This document shows positions 17,734 through 26,248 of a stretch of DNA of 64,000 bases, one piece after another (within the stretch, counting starts at the first letter, position 1; every line of letters starts with the position of its first letter). The stretch covers positions 62,001-126,000 of the forward strand of contig NZ_MPZS01000003.1 in the NCBI RefSeq assembly GCF_002020135.1, given 5' to 3'. Position numbers and translations under genes: made by a program. The DNA comes from Thioclava marina. GTDB taxonomy: Bacteria; Pseudomonadota; Alphaproteobacteria; Rhodobacterales; Rhodobacteraceae. The notes below the pieces were generated by a model. The model was not told where the DNA came from, did not search any database, and saw only the letters and a list, made by a program, of their open reading frames with translations.

Positions 17734-18591
17734 ATGGTGGGGGCCATGAGGGACTATGCGATGGATCGGGGTGGGGACCCCGGTCAGCAACGCGCTATTG
17801 AAGCCGGCATGATCGGCGCAGTGGCGCAATGGTGCGAGTGTTTGCACGGAACCAATCCGCTGCGCAGCGCTCTGCGAATTCTGACTGACAGTATCGGAGC
17901 AGAGGCGATCGTGCTCTCGCGCTATGCGCGGGCCGGAGAGACGCCGACGCGGGTTCTGGTCCATGACAGGGCACGCTCGGGGAATCGGATCCCGTTGCAG
18001 CAAAGCTTCGCCGAACTCTTGCTGGATGGTTATCTCGACAAGGCCAAGCCGGGTTCGACCTGGTACGGAACGATGCGCGACGAAGAGCTTCCGACCGCCG
18101 CCGCGATGCTTCTGGCCCGGCGCCAGCTGCACGAGTTGGTGGTGATCCCGCTCGAGGTGAGTGACCGCGCGATCGACACGATCGAGCTACATTTCTCTGA
18201 TAAGCTGCGCCATTATCAGCAAGCGGTGCTGACGATCCTTGCCGATACGCTCAGCCGGACCTGGAGCAACCGTGCACGCGGGCTCTTTACCGAGGCGCTG
18301 CTGAAATCGGCTGCGGCGCAGGCGGCGCCCGCCGTGGGTTCGCCCATCCTGAGCGCGGACAATCCCGCACGGCTCAGTCGCGCCGAGTATCGCGTCTGCC
18401 TGCTTCTGAGCCACGGCCAGTCACCCGATCAGATGCGCGGCGAGCTTGGGATCTCGGAATCGACCCTGCGCACGCATCTGAGCAATCTCTATGCCAAGAC
18501 AGGTGCGCGCAACCTGGCCGAGCTGACCTTCCAGCTCGTCTCGGATCTGCCATTCGAGCTCACCCGCCGCCATGCGGGACGGCTGGCATGA
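17734..18591 (+). CDS. LuxR/GerE-type transcriptional regulator within the tad cluster
   Basis: The C-terminal ~65 residues are a LuxR-type HTH: LSRAEYRVCLLLSHGQSPDQMRGELGISESTLRTHLSNLYAKTGARNLAEL. The N-terminal ~200 residues could fold as a GAF/PAS-like sensor, but no phosphoacceptor domain or recognisable autoinducer-binding motif is visible. ATGs at 17734, 17746 and 17761 are all in frame; the last has GAGGGA at 6-base spacing and suits the candidate promoter best. The stop overlaps the prepilin peptidase start (ATGA). It is placed inside the tad cluster and probably controls it, which is inference. Confidence 0.82.
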   Translation: MVGAMRDYAMDRGGDPGQQRAIEAGMIGAVAQWCECLHGTNPLRSALRILTDSIGAEAIVLSRYARAGETPTRVLVHDRARSGNRIPLQQSFAELLLDGYLDKAKPGSTWYGTMRDEELPTAAAMLLARRQLHELVVIPLEVSDRAIDTIELHFSDKLRHYQQAVLTILADTLSRTWSNRARGLFTEALLKSAAAQAAPAVGSPILSADNPARLSRAEYRVCLLLSHGQSPDQMRGELGISESTLRTHLSNLYAKTGARNLAELTFQLVSDLPFELTRRHAGRLA

Positions 18592-19058
18592 GCCTGCAAC
18601 TGCTGCCGCTGGTCGCTCTGGCGCCGCTTCTGTTCATGGTGGCGTTCAGCGACCTGCGTGAGATGCGCATCCCTAACCGGCTGGTGCTGATTGCGCTGGG
18701 GCTTTTCGTCCTGTGCGCGCCGCTTCTGGGCTGGTCCGAGATCGGCGCGCGTCTGACCGTGGCGGGGGTGACCTTCGCGATCGGCTACGTGCTGTTCACC
18801 TTGCGTGCGTTCGGGGGCGGGGATGTGAAATTCCTGACCGTGCTGATGCTCTTCGTGCCCTCCGCTGCGGTGGCGCAGTTTCTTATTGTCTTCTCGGTGT
18901 CGCTGATCATTGGCAGTGGCATCGCGATCGGCTTGCAACGTGCCCCGGTCGCGGCGCGATTCGACTGGGTGACCTGCCGACGCAGGGGCAAGCTGCCGAT
19001 GGGCATTTCGCTCGCAATGGCGGGTCTGGCGCTGCCTTACGTGCTCGCGATCGGTTAA
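18588..19058 (+). CDS. tadV: TadV/CpaA-type prepilin peptidase (A24)
   Basis: Small polytopic aspartic peptidase of 156 residues that removes the Flp leader. The two catalytic Asp motifs are present: FSDLREMRIPN with Asp22, and FGGGDVKF with Asp79. About five hydrophobic segments are seen. The N-methylation domain of larger PilD enzymes is absent, as expected for TadV/CpaA. It is translationally coupled to the regulator in front. Expected substrates are the Flp pilin and the TadE/G pseudopilins of this cluster. Confidence 0.93.
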   Translation: MSLQLLPLVALAPLLFMVAFSDLREMRIPNRLVLIALGLFVLCAPLLGWSEIGARLTVAGVTFAIGYVLFTLRAFGGGDVKFLTVLMLFVPSAAVAQFLIVFSVSLIIGSGIAIGLQRAPVAARFDWVTCRRRGKLPMGISLAMAGLALPYVLAIG

Positions 19059-19164
19059 CCGCGCGTCAAAACTCGGCGAGAAATCAAGAGTTCTTGTGCG
19101 TGATCAAGGCGCATCCCTGATTTCTGTGTCATACTATAAAGATAGACAAGGCAGGGGACATGCT

Positions 19165-20520
19165 ATGCGTGGTCACGATTTTCGCTATTGGATGCTCGGT
19201 ACGGCGCTCGCTACGGGCGTGTTGATGAGTATGACAGGGGTGGCGCTCGCGCAGGATGCGGCGACACCCGTTGCGCCCGCGACAGAGCCCGCCGCCTCGC
19301 AAGACGCCACTCAGGTCTCCCCGCGCAGTCGGGCCGAGGCTTTGATTTACGGGCTCGACGGCCAGACAAAAGATGTCGCTGCCGGGCTTGCGCTGCTTGA
19401 GACTGCGGCGGCGCAGGGCGATCTTCCTTCCCAGACCTCGCTTGGAAACATGCTGCTCTGGGGTGGGCCGCTTCCGGCTGATCCCGCACGCGGCGAGGCG
19501 CTGCTGTCGGAAGCCGCAGCGGCAGGCGACAGCGAGGCCAAGCTGGTCCTTGGCAGGCAACTGATCGGGGGCTGGGCAATTCCCCGCGATCTGGATCGCG
19601 GCAAGGGGCTGCTCGAGGAGCTGGTTGCGAAGGGAGATCCAAAGGCCGAGGTCGCGCTGGCCGAGTTCTACCTTTACGGCACGGGACTTCCGAAGGATTG
19701 GGAGAAAGCCAAGGCGCTTGCCGAAGCCGCCGCCGACAAGGGCGACGGGCAGGGCATCTGGAAATACGGCGAGATGCTGATGTGGAGCGAGCGCGACCCC
19801 AAGGGCGCCGAAGCGATCCTCAACCGTGCGGGCGAACTGGGCGCGGGGCAGGCCTATGCCACGCTCGCGGAAGGCGCGATGTATGGGTATCTTGGCGGCG
19901 GTTCGGTCTCGCGCGCGAAATTCGAAGGCTATGCCGAGAAAGCGCGCGCCGCGGGCAACCAGCGCATCGAGGTGCTTGATGCCATCCGCCAGATGTGGGG
20001 TATCTCGATGCGCGCCGACGGGCCCAAGACCGTCGAGGAGTTGACGCAGGCCTCCAATGCCGGCAATCGCGAAGCCGCGCGCTATCTGCTGGGGCTTTTG
20101 CGCGATGGCAACGGGCTCAATATACAGAAGGATCGCGCGGCGGCCGAGGCATTGCTCAAGGACCATCCCGAGCTTTTCACCGATTCCGAACGCGCGGCGA
20201 TGCAGTTGAGCATCGATGTCGCGAAGCGGCGCGATCCGAAAGGGATCGCGGCCTCTGCGGCTGTCGTACAATCGCGCCGCGCCGATCTGAGCCAGGCGGC
20301 CGCCGAGGATCTCTTCAAGGCTGCGCCGAACGTGGTGATCTACGTCCTTCAGGAGGATCTGAAGGCGAAGGGGCTCTATTCGGGCAAGCTCGATGGGCTG
20401 GCGGGGCCGTTGACGCTGAGAGGGATGAACAAGCTGTGCAAGACTGTGCCGGGTGGGCTCAATTGCACGGACGGCATCCTGAGCCGGAAAACCGTCGGTG
20501 CCCTTCTCGTGAACCCTTGA
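19165..20520 (+). CDS. Secreted Sel1/TPR-repeat protein with C-terminal peptidoglycan-binding-like module
   Basis: The 451-residue product from this ATG starts with a signal peptide: RGHDF-RYW then hydrophobic MLGTALATGVLMSMTGVALAQ, cut after AQ or nearby. Sel1-type repeats of about 35 residues cover roughly 70-290, with patterns such as AAAQGDLPSQTSLGNMLLWG and AEAAADKGDGQGIWKYGEML. The last ~70 residues (VLQEDLKAKGLYSGKLDGLAGPLTLRGMNKLC) resemble a peptidoglycan-binding domain. A longer frame from 19096 would mask the signal. AGGGGA lies upstream of the ATG. It may stand in for TadD-type TPR lipoproteins of Tad loci, but it is not a lipoprotein and its role is unproven. Confidence 0.78.
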   Translation: MRGHDFRYWMLGTALATGVLMSMTGVALAQDAATPVAPATEPAASQDATQVSPRSRAEALIYGLDGQTKDVAAGLALLETAAAQGDLPSQTSLGNMLLWGGPLPADPARGEALLSEAAAAGDSEAKLVLGRQLIGGWAIPRDLDRGKGLLEELVAKGDPKAEVALAEFYLYGTGLPKDWEKAKALAEAAADKGDGQGIWKYGEMLMWSERDPKGAEAILNRAGELGAGQAYATLAEGAMYGYLGGGSVSRAKFEGYAEKARAAGNQRIEVLDAIRQMWGISMRADGPKTVEELTQASNAGNREAARYLLGLLRDGNGLNIQKDRAAAEALLKDHPELFTDSERAAMQLSIDVAKRRDPKGIAASAAVVQSRRADLSQAAAEDLFKAAPNVVIYVLQEDLKAKGLYSGKLDGLAGPLTLRGMNKLCKTVPGGLNCTDGILSRKTVGALLVNP

Positions 20521-20527
20521 TCGACAG

Positions 20528-20580
20528 ATCCTGCCCGCGACGCAATCTCGCAGTGATAACGGCGTGTTCACGGGCAGGAT
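20528..20580 (+). terminator. Long inverted repeat after the Sel1 gene
   Basis: ATCCTGCCCG (20528-20537) is repeated inverted as CGGGCAGGAT (20571-20580) around a 33-base loop. It lies seven bases after the stop codon. There is no T-run, so it may be a rho-independent-like end or an mRNA-stabilising stem. Confidence 0.45.
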
Positions 20581-20702
20581 TGCTTTGTGTCAGGGTTATT
20601 CACAACGTAATCTGGTAGTCTTGATATGTTTGAAGGGGCAAATACCTTTCAGGCGTTCGACGGGTCAGGTGGGCAAGGCCCGAGGTGTTGGAAGGGGTAA
20701 GA

Positions 20703-21755
20703 ATGTCAGCCGAAAAAGAATTCGTTCCGCCATTTGTCAGTGGGGCTGGGGCGCTGTCGGGTGCTCAGGCGTATCGCCGCACAGTACTCATCGCGGGAGG
20801 AGCGGGCTTCATCGGGTCCAATCTTTCGCGGCGTCTGCTGGCGCAGGGCGACCGGGTGATCTGCATCGACAATCTTGAAACGGGACGTAGCGCCAATATC
20901 GAAGGGCTGATCCCCAATCCCGGCTTCGCCTTCTTCCTGCATGATATCGTGGAGCCCTTCACGGTGAAGGGGCCGGTGGACCGGATCTACAACCTTGCCT
21001 GTCCGGCCTCGCCGCCGAAATATCAGCGTGATCCGGTGCATACGCTCAAGACCTCTTTCATCGGGGCGCTGAACCTGCTCGCGATTGCCGAGAAGAAAAA
21101 TGCTCGGATCCTGCAAAGCTCGACCTCCGAAGTTTACGGCGACCCCGACATCTCGCCTCAGCCCGAGAGCTATCGCGGTCTGGTCAACACGGTCGGCCCG
21201 CGCGCCTGCTATGACGAGGGCAAGCGCGCCACCGAAACGCTGTTTTACGAAAGCCACCGCCAGACCCATGTCGATGTGCGCATCGCGCGGATCTTCAACA
21301 CGTACGGGCCGCGTATGGACCCCGAGGACGGGCGCGTGGTGTCGAATTTCGTCGTGCAGGCGCTGACGGGCCAGCCGCTCACGATCTATGGCGAGGGCGA
21401 GCAGACCCGGTCCTTCTGCTATATCGAGGACATGCTCGACGGTCTGACGTCACTGATGGAGGCCGATGAACTGGAGCCGACGATCTTCGATCCGATGAAC
21501 CTCGGCAATCCGCATGAGTTCACCATGCTCGAACTGGCCGATCTCGTGCTTCATCTGACAGGGGCGAAGGTGAAGCGCGAGTTCCATCCGCTGCCCAAGG
21601 ACGACCCGCTTCAGCGCCGCCCGGACATCACGCGGGCGAAGACGCTTCTGGGGTGGGAGCCGAAAGTGCCGCTCCATGACGGACTTATCCCGACGATCGA
21701 GTATTTCCGCGAGGAGATCGATATGGCGCAGCAGCGCATCGGCGGCGTGGCATGA
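20703..21755 (+). CDS. UDP-glucuronate decarboxylase-like NAD-dependent epimerase
   Basis: Extended short-chain dehydrogenase of 350 residues. The NAD fold is [18 protein letters not shown] with an acidic [37 protein letters not shown], the YDEGKRATE (YxxxK) catalytic pair and [21 protein letters not shown] follow. This set is typical of UDP-xylose synthase (converts UDP-glucuronate to UDP-xylose) rather than of GalE or RmlB. AAGGGG precedes the ATG at 20703; an in-frame start at 20685 is less likely. The stop overlaps galE (ATGA), suggesting joint supply of sugar nucleotides for a surface polysaccharide. Confidence 0.88.
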   Translation: MSAEKEFVPPFVSGAGALSGAQAYRRTVLIAGGAGFIGSNLSRRLLAQGDRVICIDNLETGRSANIEGLIPNPGFAFFLHDIVEPFTVKGPVDRIYNLACPASPPKYQRDPVHTLKTSFIGALNLLAIAEKKNARILQSSTSEVYGDPDISPQPESYRGLVNTVGPRACYDEGKRATETLFYESHRQTHVDVRIARIFNTYGPRMDPEDGRVVSNFVVQALTGQPLTIYGEGEQTRSFCYIEDMLDGLTSLMEADELEPTIFDPMNLGNPHEFTMLELADLVLHLTGAKVKREFHPLPKDDPLQRRPDITRAKTLLGWEPKVPLHDGLIPTIEYFREEIDMAQQRIGGVA

Positions 21756-22726
21756 CCAAACCGAAGATCCTCGTGACAGGGGGGGCGGGCTATATCGGCT
21801 CGCATTGCTGCAAGGCGCTGGCAAAGGCCGGGCGCGAGCCGGTGGTCTATGACGATCTTTCGCGTGGCCATGCGGATGCGGTGCGCTGGGGGCCGCTGGT
21901 GGTGGGCGACATGCGCGACCGTGCGCTACTCGAGAAAACGCTGGCCGAGCATCGGATCGGCGCGGTGATCCATTTCGCGGCGCTTGCCTATGTCGGCGAG
22001 AGCGTGGGCGCGCCCGAGCACTATTACGACGTGAACCTCGGGGGCATGACCGCGCTGCTGGAGGCGGTCGAAGCGGTGGGGATCGACAAGATCGTGTTCT
22101 CGTCGAGCTGCGCGACCTATGGCACGCCCGACCGTCTGCCGATCTCGGAGGACCTGCCGCAGGCTCCGATCAACCCTTACGGCCGCACCAAGCTCGTCTG
22201 CGAATGGATGTTGCAAGATGCTCAGGTCGCACATCGGCTGCGCTTTGCCGCGCTGCGCTATTTCAACGCCGCCGGGGCCGACCCAGAGGGCGAGATCGGG
22301 GAACGTCATGACCCCGAGACCCATCTGATCCCGCTGGTGCTGATGGCGGCCTCGGGGCAGGCAGGGCCAGTTAAGATCTTCGGCACCGATTATCCCACGC
22401 CCGATGGCACCTGTATCCGCGACTATATCCATGTCGACGATCTGGCCCGCGCGCATCTGCTCGCGCTCGATCACCTCGAGGCGGGGGGCGAGAGCGTGAA
22501 GCTCAACCTCGGCACCGGGCGTGGCGCGTCGATCCACGAGGTGGTGGCCGCGGTGGAGCGGGTGACGGGCCGCAAGGTGCCCCATGAACTGGCCCCGCGC
22601 CGTCCCGGTGATCCGGCGGAGCTGACAGCCGACCCGTCCAAGGCGGCCGAGGTGCTGGGCTTCACCGCACGTTACCGCGATCTCGACGAGATCGTGGCCC
22701 ATGCCGCGCCGTGGTTCGGCCTCTAA
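21752..22726 (+). CDS. galE: UDP-glucose 4-epimerase
   Basis: 324-residue extended [21 protein letters not shown] starts the NAD fold; [32 protein letters not shown] with the catalytic Ser, NPYGRTK with the Tyr-Lys pair, [16 protein letters not shown] and [15 protein letters not shown] are all GalE hallmarks. It interconverts UDP-glucose and UDP-galactose in the cytoplasm. It overlaps the preceding decarboxylase-like gene by 4 bases. Confidence 0.95.
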   Translation: MTKPKILVTGGAGYIGSHCCKALAKAGREPVVYDDLSRGHADAVRWGPLVVGDMRDRALLEKTLAEHRIGAVIHFAALAYVGESVGAPEHYYDVNLGGMTALLEAVEAVGIDKIVFSSSCATYGTPDRLPISEDLPQAPINPYGRTKLVCEWMLQDAQVAHRLRFAALRYFNAAGADPEGEIGERHDPETHLIPLVLMAASGQAGPVKIFGTDYPTPDGTCIRDYIHVDDLARAHLLALDHLEAGGESVKLNLGTGRGASIHEVVAAVERVTGRKVPHELAPRRPGDPAELTADPSKAAEVLGFTARYRDLDEIVAHAAPWFGL

Positions 22727-22808
22727 CCGCCTGACCAGCCGCCAGCCGGGCTTGAGCCTGCCGCAAGGATCTCTATCTTGCCCCTCAAAGGCAAATCAGG
22801 AGGCAGAC

Positions 22809-24050
22809 ATGGCAAGCGATCCGATCGACGCGAAAACCCTCGACAAGCTCGCGCAGGTCGCGGTGAAGGTGGGGCTCAACCTGCAACCGGGACAGGATCT
22901 GGTGCTGACCGCGCCGGTCGAGGCGCTGCCACTCGTGCGCAAGATCGCCGCCGAGGCGTACCGCGCGGGGGCATCGACCTTCACCCCGATCCTCAGCGAT
23001 GGCGAGATCACGCTGGCGCGGTTCGAGAACGCCCATGACGACAGTTTCGATCACGCGCCGGGCTGGCTCTACAAGGGCATGGCCGAGGCCTATGCCGGGG
23101 GTGCTGCACGCATGGCGATCGTGGGCGAAGACCCGATGCTGCTGGCCGAGCAGGATCCCGAGAAGGTCGCGCGCGCCGGCAAGGCCAATTCGATCGCCTA
23201 TAAGCCCGCGCTCGAGAAGATCTCGAATTTCGACATCAACTGGTCGATCGTGAGCTACCCGACCGCCGCTTGGGCGAAGCGCGTCTTCCCCGACCTGCCC
23301 GAAACCGAGGCGGTGGCGAAACTGGCCGCTGCGATCTTTGCCGCCTCGCGTGCCGATCAGCCCGATCCGGTCGCGGCCTGGGAGGCGCATAATGCGGCGC
23401 TGCGTACGCGCACTGAATGGCTCAACACCCAGCGGTTTGCCGCGCTCCATTTTCAGGGCGGCGGCACCGATCTGACGGTGGGGCTTGCCGATGACCACGA
23501 ATGGAACGGCGGGGCCTCGACGGCGAATAACGGCGTCACCTGCAACGCCAACATCCCCACCGAGGAGGTCTTCACCACGCCTCATGCCAAGAAGGTCGAA
23601 GGCGTCGTGCGTGCGACCAAGCCGCTCTCGCATCAGGGCAGCCTGATCGAAAATATCGAGATGCGTTTCGAAGGCGGCCGCGCCGTCGAGGCGAAAGCCA
23701 GCCGGGGCGAGGCGGTCCTGCAAAAGCTCCTCGATACCGACGAGGGCGCGCGCCATTTGGGCGAGGTGGCGCTGGTGCCGCATGGCTCGCCAATCTCGCA
23801 ATCGGGGTTGTTGTTCTACAACACGCTTTATGACGAGAACGCCGCTTGCCATATCGCGATGGGCCAGTGCTATTCGAAATGCTTCGTCGGCGGGGGCGAG
23901 ATGAGCCCCGAGGAAATCGCCGCGAAAGGGGGTAACAGCTCGATGATCCATGTCGACTGGATGATCGGCGGGCCCGAGACCGATATCGACGGGATCACCG
24001 CCGATGGCGCCCGCGTGCCGGTTTTCCGCAAGGGCGAATGGGCCGTTTGA
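22809..24050 (+). CDS. M29-family metallo-aminopeptidase
   Basis: Cytoplasmic aminopeptidase of the thermophilic aminopeptidase T/AmpS family, 413 residues. Visible features are the N-terminal LAQVAVKVGLNLQPGQDLVLTAP, the metal-site region NIPTEEVFTTPHAKKVEGVV, EVALVPHGSPISQSGLLFYNTLYDENAACHIA and the closing SSMIHVDWMIGG. These carry the Glu, His and Asp ligands of the cocatalytic metal pair known for M29. A longer frame opens at 22701, but AGGAGG sits 6 bases before the ATG at 22809. A strong terminator follows. Confidence 0.93.
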   Translation: MASDPIDAKTLDKLAQVAVKVGLNLQPGQDLVLTAPVEALPLVRKIAAEAYRAGASTFTPILSDGEITLARFENAHDDSFDHAPGWLYKGMAEAYAGGAARMAIVGEDPMLLAEQDPEKVARAGKANSIAYKPALEKISNFDINWSIVSYPTAAWAKRVFPDLPETEAVAKLAAAIFAASRADQPDPVAAWEAHNAALRTRTEWLNTQRFAALHFQGGGTDLTVGLADDHEWNGGASTANNGVTCNANIPTEEVFTTPHAKKVEGVVRATKPLSHQGSLIENIEMRFEGGRAVEAKASRGEAVLQKLLDTDEGARHLGEVALVPHGSPISQSGLLFYNTLYDENAACHIAMGQCYSKCFVGGGEMSPEEIAAKGGNSSMIHVDWMIGGPETDIDGITADGARVPVFRKGEWAV

Positions 24051-24076
24051 GGTTTTCCCAGCTCTGACTGAAAAAC

Positions 24077-24108
24077 GGGCGCATCCTTTCGGGTGCGCCC
24101 ATTTTTTT
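24077..24108 (+). terminator. Intrinsic terminator after the aminopeptidase gene
   Basis: GGGCGCATCC (24077-24086) pairs with GGGTGCGCCC (24091-24100), one T-G pair, loop TTTC. The stem is followed by A and seven Ts (24102-24108). It is a textbook rho-independent terminator separating the aminopeptidase gene from nasT. Confidence 0.93.
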
Positions 24109-24208
24109 GGCGCGACTGCTTCTGCCGGTTATTCTGCTGCACTGCGGAAAGCGGCGAGATTGCCGGGTGTGGGCTGAACCCTCTACCGCTGGGCGCGAAG
24201 AGGGTGCC

Positions 24209-24793
24209 ATGTCGAAGAAATTGTCCATCGTCGTCGTCGAAGCCGAGCCCGAGCGAGCCGCCCTGATCGAGGCGAGCCTGCGCGAGGCGGGCGATTTCGA
24301 GATTGCTGTGATTGCCGAGACGGCCGGGCTCGCCCGACGCATTTCCGAGCGCAACCCGGACGTCGTGCTGATCGACATGGCCAACCCCTCGCGCGATATG
24401 CTCGAAGAGATGGCGCTGGCCTCGGGGCCGCTTGAGCGGCCCGTGGCAATGTTCGTTGATCGAGAAGACGAGGGAATGACCAAGGCCGCGATCGACGCGG
24501 GCGTGTCGGCCTATGTCGTGGCCGGGCTGCGTGCGGACCGGATCAAGCCGATCCTGGACGCCGCGGTGGCGCGCTTTCACATGATCCACCGGATGCGGGC
24601 GGAACTCGCCGCGACCAAACGTGCGCTGGAAGAGCGCAAGGTGATCGACCGTGCCAAGGGTTTGTTGATGAAGGCGCGCGGGGTCGACGAGGATGCGGCC
24701 TATGCGCTGCTGCGCAAAACGGCGATGGATCAGGGAAAGCGTGTGGCCGAAGTGGCGCAGGCGCTGGTTACGGCGGCGGGGCTTCTGGCATGA
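24209..24793 (+). CDS. nasT: NasT, ANTAR-domain transcription antiterminator
   Basis: RNA-binding regulator of nitrate assimilation, 194 residues. The N-terminal ~125 residues are a receiver-like domain (IVVVEAEPERAALIEASLREAG with the acidic pocket, Asp56 in VVLIDM). The C-terminal ANTAR domain is ERKVIDRAKGLLMKARGVDEDAAYALLRKTAMDQGKRVAEVAQAL. In Azotobacter and Paracoccus, NasT disrupts leader terminators when freed from NasS by nitrate or nitrite. The start at 24209 begins the receiver fold; a frame from 24107 would run through non-conserved residues and abuts the preceding terminator. It overlaps nasS by 4 bases. Confidence 0.94.
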   Translation: MSKKLSIVVVEAEPERAALIEASLREAGDFEIAVIAETAGLARRISERNPDVVLIDMANPSRDMLEEMALASGPLERPVAMFVDREDEGMTKAAIDAGVSAYVVAGLRADRIKPILDAAVARFHMIHRMRAELAATKRALEERKVIDRAKGLLMKARGVDEDAAYALLRKTAMDQGKRVAEVAQALVTAAGLLA

Positions 24794-25965
24794 GTGGCGC
24801 GCCGATCTCTGTCGGGTTCATCCCGCTCGTTGATGCCGCACCGCTGATCATCGCGCGCGAAATCGGGTTTGCCGAGGAAGAGGGGCTCGACCTCAAACTT
24901 GCGCCCGCGCCGAGCTGGTCGACCCTGCGCGACCGCCTCGCAATGGGGCAGATCGAAGCGGCGCATATGCTCTTCCCGATGCCGGTCGCGGCGGCGCTGG
25001 GGCTCGGGGGCTTTGGCACCAGGATCGACATTCTTCTGGTTCTCTCGCTCAATGGAAATTCCATTGGCGTATCGCGCGCCCTTGCCGAGAAAATTCGCGC
25101 CAACGGGTACGAGTTCGATTTTACCTGCGCCAAACGGGCGGGGGAGGCGCTGATCGCAGCGCTTGACGGGCCGCTGCGCATCGGCGTGCCGTTCCCGTTC
25201 TCGATGCATGCAGAGATGCTCTATCACTGGCTTGGCGCGCTGGGGCTGAAAGCGCCGCAGGATCTCGATGTGCGCACCGTGCCGCCACCGCTGATGGCCG
25301 AGGCTTTGGCCGCAGGCGAGATCGACGCCTTCTGCGTGGGTGCCCCCTGGGGCTCGATCGCAGTCGAAACCGGGGTTGGCGAGCTGCTTCTGCCCGGAAC
25401 CGCGATCCGGGCCAACGCGCCCGAGAAGGTTTTGGCCGTGCGTCACGACTGGGCCGAGGCGGAACCGGGTCTCACACGGCGCCTGATGCGTGCCACCTGG
25501 CTTGCGGGGCGCTGGCTTGCACGGCCCGAGAATCGCGGCACTGCAGCTGAAATCCTTGCGCTGCACGAATATCTCGACCTGCCCGCCGAACTGATCGAGC
25601 GGTCTCTGACGGGGGAGCTGATAATCTCGCAGCGCGGCGAGCTGCGTCGCGTCAGCGGCTATCTGGAGTTCTTCGAGGGGGCTGCGGCCTATCCCTGGGC
25701 GTCGCAGGCGGCGCTGGTCGCGTCGCGTCTCGCCGCTCGGATGGGGCTTGGTCGGGAAGAAGCGATGGCGGCCGCGCGTGCGATCTGCCGGACCGATCTC
25801 TACCGCCGCAACCTTGCGGATCTGGGAGCCGAAATGCCCGGCGCGCGCGAGAAGATCGAAGGCGCAATGACCGAGCCGACCGCAGTCGCCACGCAATCCG
25901 GCAAGCTGATTCTGTCACCGGATGCGTTTTTCGACGGCTGGATTTTTGATCCCTCAAATCCCTGA
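24790..25965 (+). CDS. nasS: NasS, cytoplasmic nitrate/nitrite sensor
   Basis: 391-residue NrtA/CmpA-family binding protein without a signal peptide, which marks it as the cytoplasmic sensor rather than the transporter component. ISVGFIPLVDAAPLIIAREIGFAEEEGLDL, WSTLRDRLAMGQIEAAHML, RIGVPFPFSMHAEMLYHWL and VPPPLMAEALAAGEIDAFCVGAPWGSIAVE follow the ligand-binding path of NrtA. NasS holds NasT inactive until nitrate or nitrite binds. The ATGA overlap with nasT implies balanced synthesis of the pair. Confidence 0.94.
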   Translation: MSGAPISVGFIPLVDAAPLIIAREIGFAEEEGLDLKLAPAPSWSTLRDRLAMGQIEAAHMLFPMPVAAALGLGGFGTRIDILLVLSLNGNSIGVSRALAEKIRANGYEFDFTCAKRAGEALIAALDGPLRIGVPFPFSMHAEMLYHWLGALGLKAPQDLDVRTVPPPLMAEALAAGEIDAFCVGAPWGSIAVETGVGELLLPGTAIRANAPEKVLAVRHDWAEAEPGLTRRLMRATWLAGRWLARPENRGTAAEILALHEYLDLPAELIERSLTGELIISQRGELRRVSGYLEFFEGAAAYPWASQAALVASRLAARMGLGREEAMAAARAICRTDLYRRNLADLGAEMPGAREKIEGAMTEPTAVATQSGKLILSPDAFFDGWIFDPSNP

Positions 25966-25992
25966 CGGTGAAAATTTGGGCAAATAAAACGG

Positions 25993-26020
25993 CCCGCGAA
26001 AAATTCGGCCCTTTTGCGGG
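25993..26020 (+). terminator. Hairpin after nasS
   Basis: CCCGC plus AAAA (25993-25997, 25999-26002) pair with TTTT plus GCGGG (26012-26020), with one bulged G and a 9-base loop. It lies 28 bases after the nasS stop. There is no trailing T-run on the plus strand, so it may end or stabilise the nasTS message but is not a strong terminator. Confidence 0.45.
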
Positions 26021-26040
26021 TGCAGAAATTTCCAAGGCCG

Positions 26041-26069
26041 TTGACGCCGCAGCTGCACAATGGGATTCC
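26041..26069 (+). promoter_or_regulatory. Weak candidate promoter for the nrt-nas operon
   Basis: TTGACG at 26041-26046 is spaced 17 bases from GATTCC at 26064-26069. The -35 is good and the -10 is poor, which would fit activator dependence. Transcription would start close to the ANTAR-type hairpin that begins at 26077. Confidence 0.3.
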
Positions 26070-26076
26070 TGTCTTA

Positions 26077-26096
26077 TCGAGGCAAGGTCGTCTCGA
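26077..26096 (+). promoter_or_regulatory. ANTAR-type hexaloop hairpin in the nrtA leader (candidate NasT target)
   Basis: TCGAGGC (26077-26083) pairs with GTCTCGA (26090-26096), seven pairs including one G-T, around the six-base loop AAGGTC. ANTAR targets are described as paired hairpins with hexanucleotide loops that keep A at position 1 and G at position 4; this loop has both. A second 7-bp stem with a six-base loop (CGGGCA, G at position 4 but not A at 1) spans 26126-26145. An alternative 7-bp stem at 26111-26130, with loop GCTGCA, excludes it. Confidence 0.65.
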
Positions 26097-26186
26097 CGAA
26101 GACATTCATAGCCGCGCGCTGCAGCGTGGCTTCGGGCAAAGCCGCTCGATCTTAGCGCAGACTTCCACTCCTCCTCCCTGGAAGCG

Positions 26187-26208
26187 CGCCTGGATCGGGC
26201 GGTTTTTT
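26187..26208 (+). terminator. Leader terminator (attenuator) upstream of nrtA
   Basis: CGCCT (26187-26191) pairs with GGGCG (26197-26201), five pairs with one T-G, loop GGATC, followed by G and six Ts at 26203-26208. It ends 40 bases before the nrtA start and about 110 bases after the candidate NasT hairpin. An upstream stem, CTTCCA (26162-26167) with TGGAAG (26179-26184), abuts its 5' arm. The arrangement fits transcription attenuation relieved by NasT. Confidence 0.7.
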
Positions 26209-26248
26209 CATTTTCGACGCAAAAATGACGACACAGGGACAGTGAACA

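Noticed and set aside
25966-26070. Possible sigma-54 or NtrC sites upstream of nrtA
   Set aside because: No GG-N10-GC promoter with the right flanks and no clear TGCACC/GGTGCA palindrome could be found by eye.
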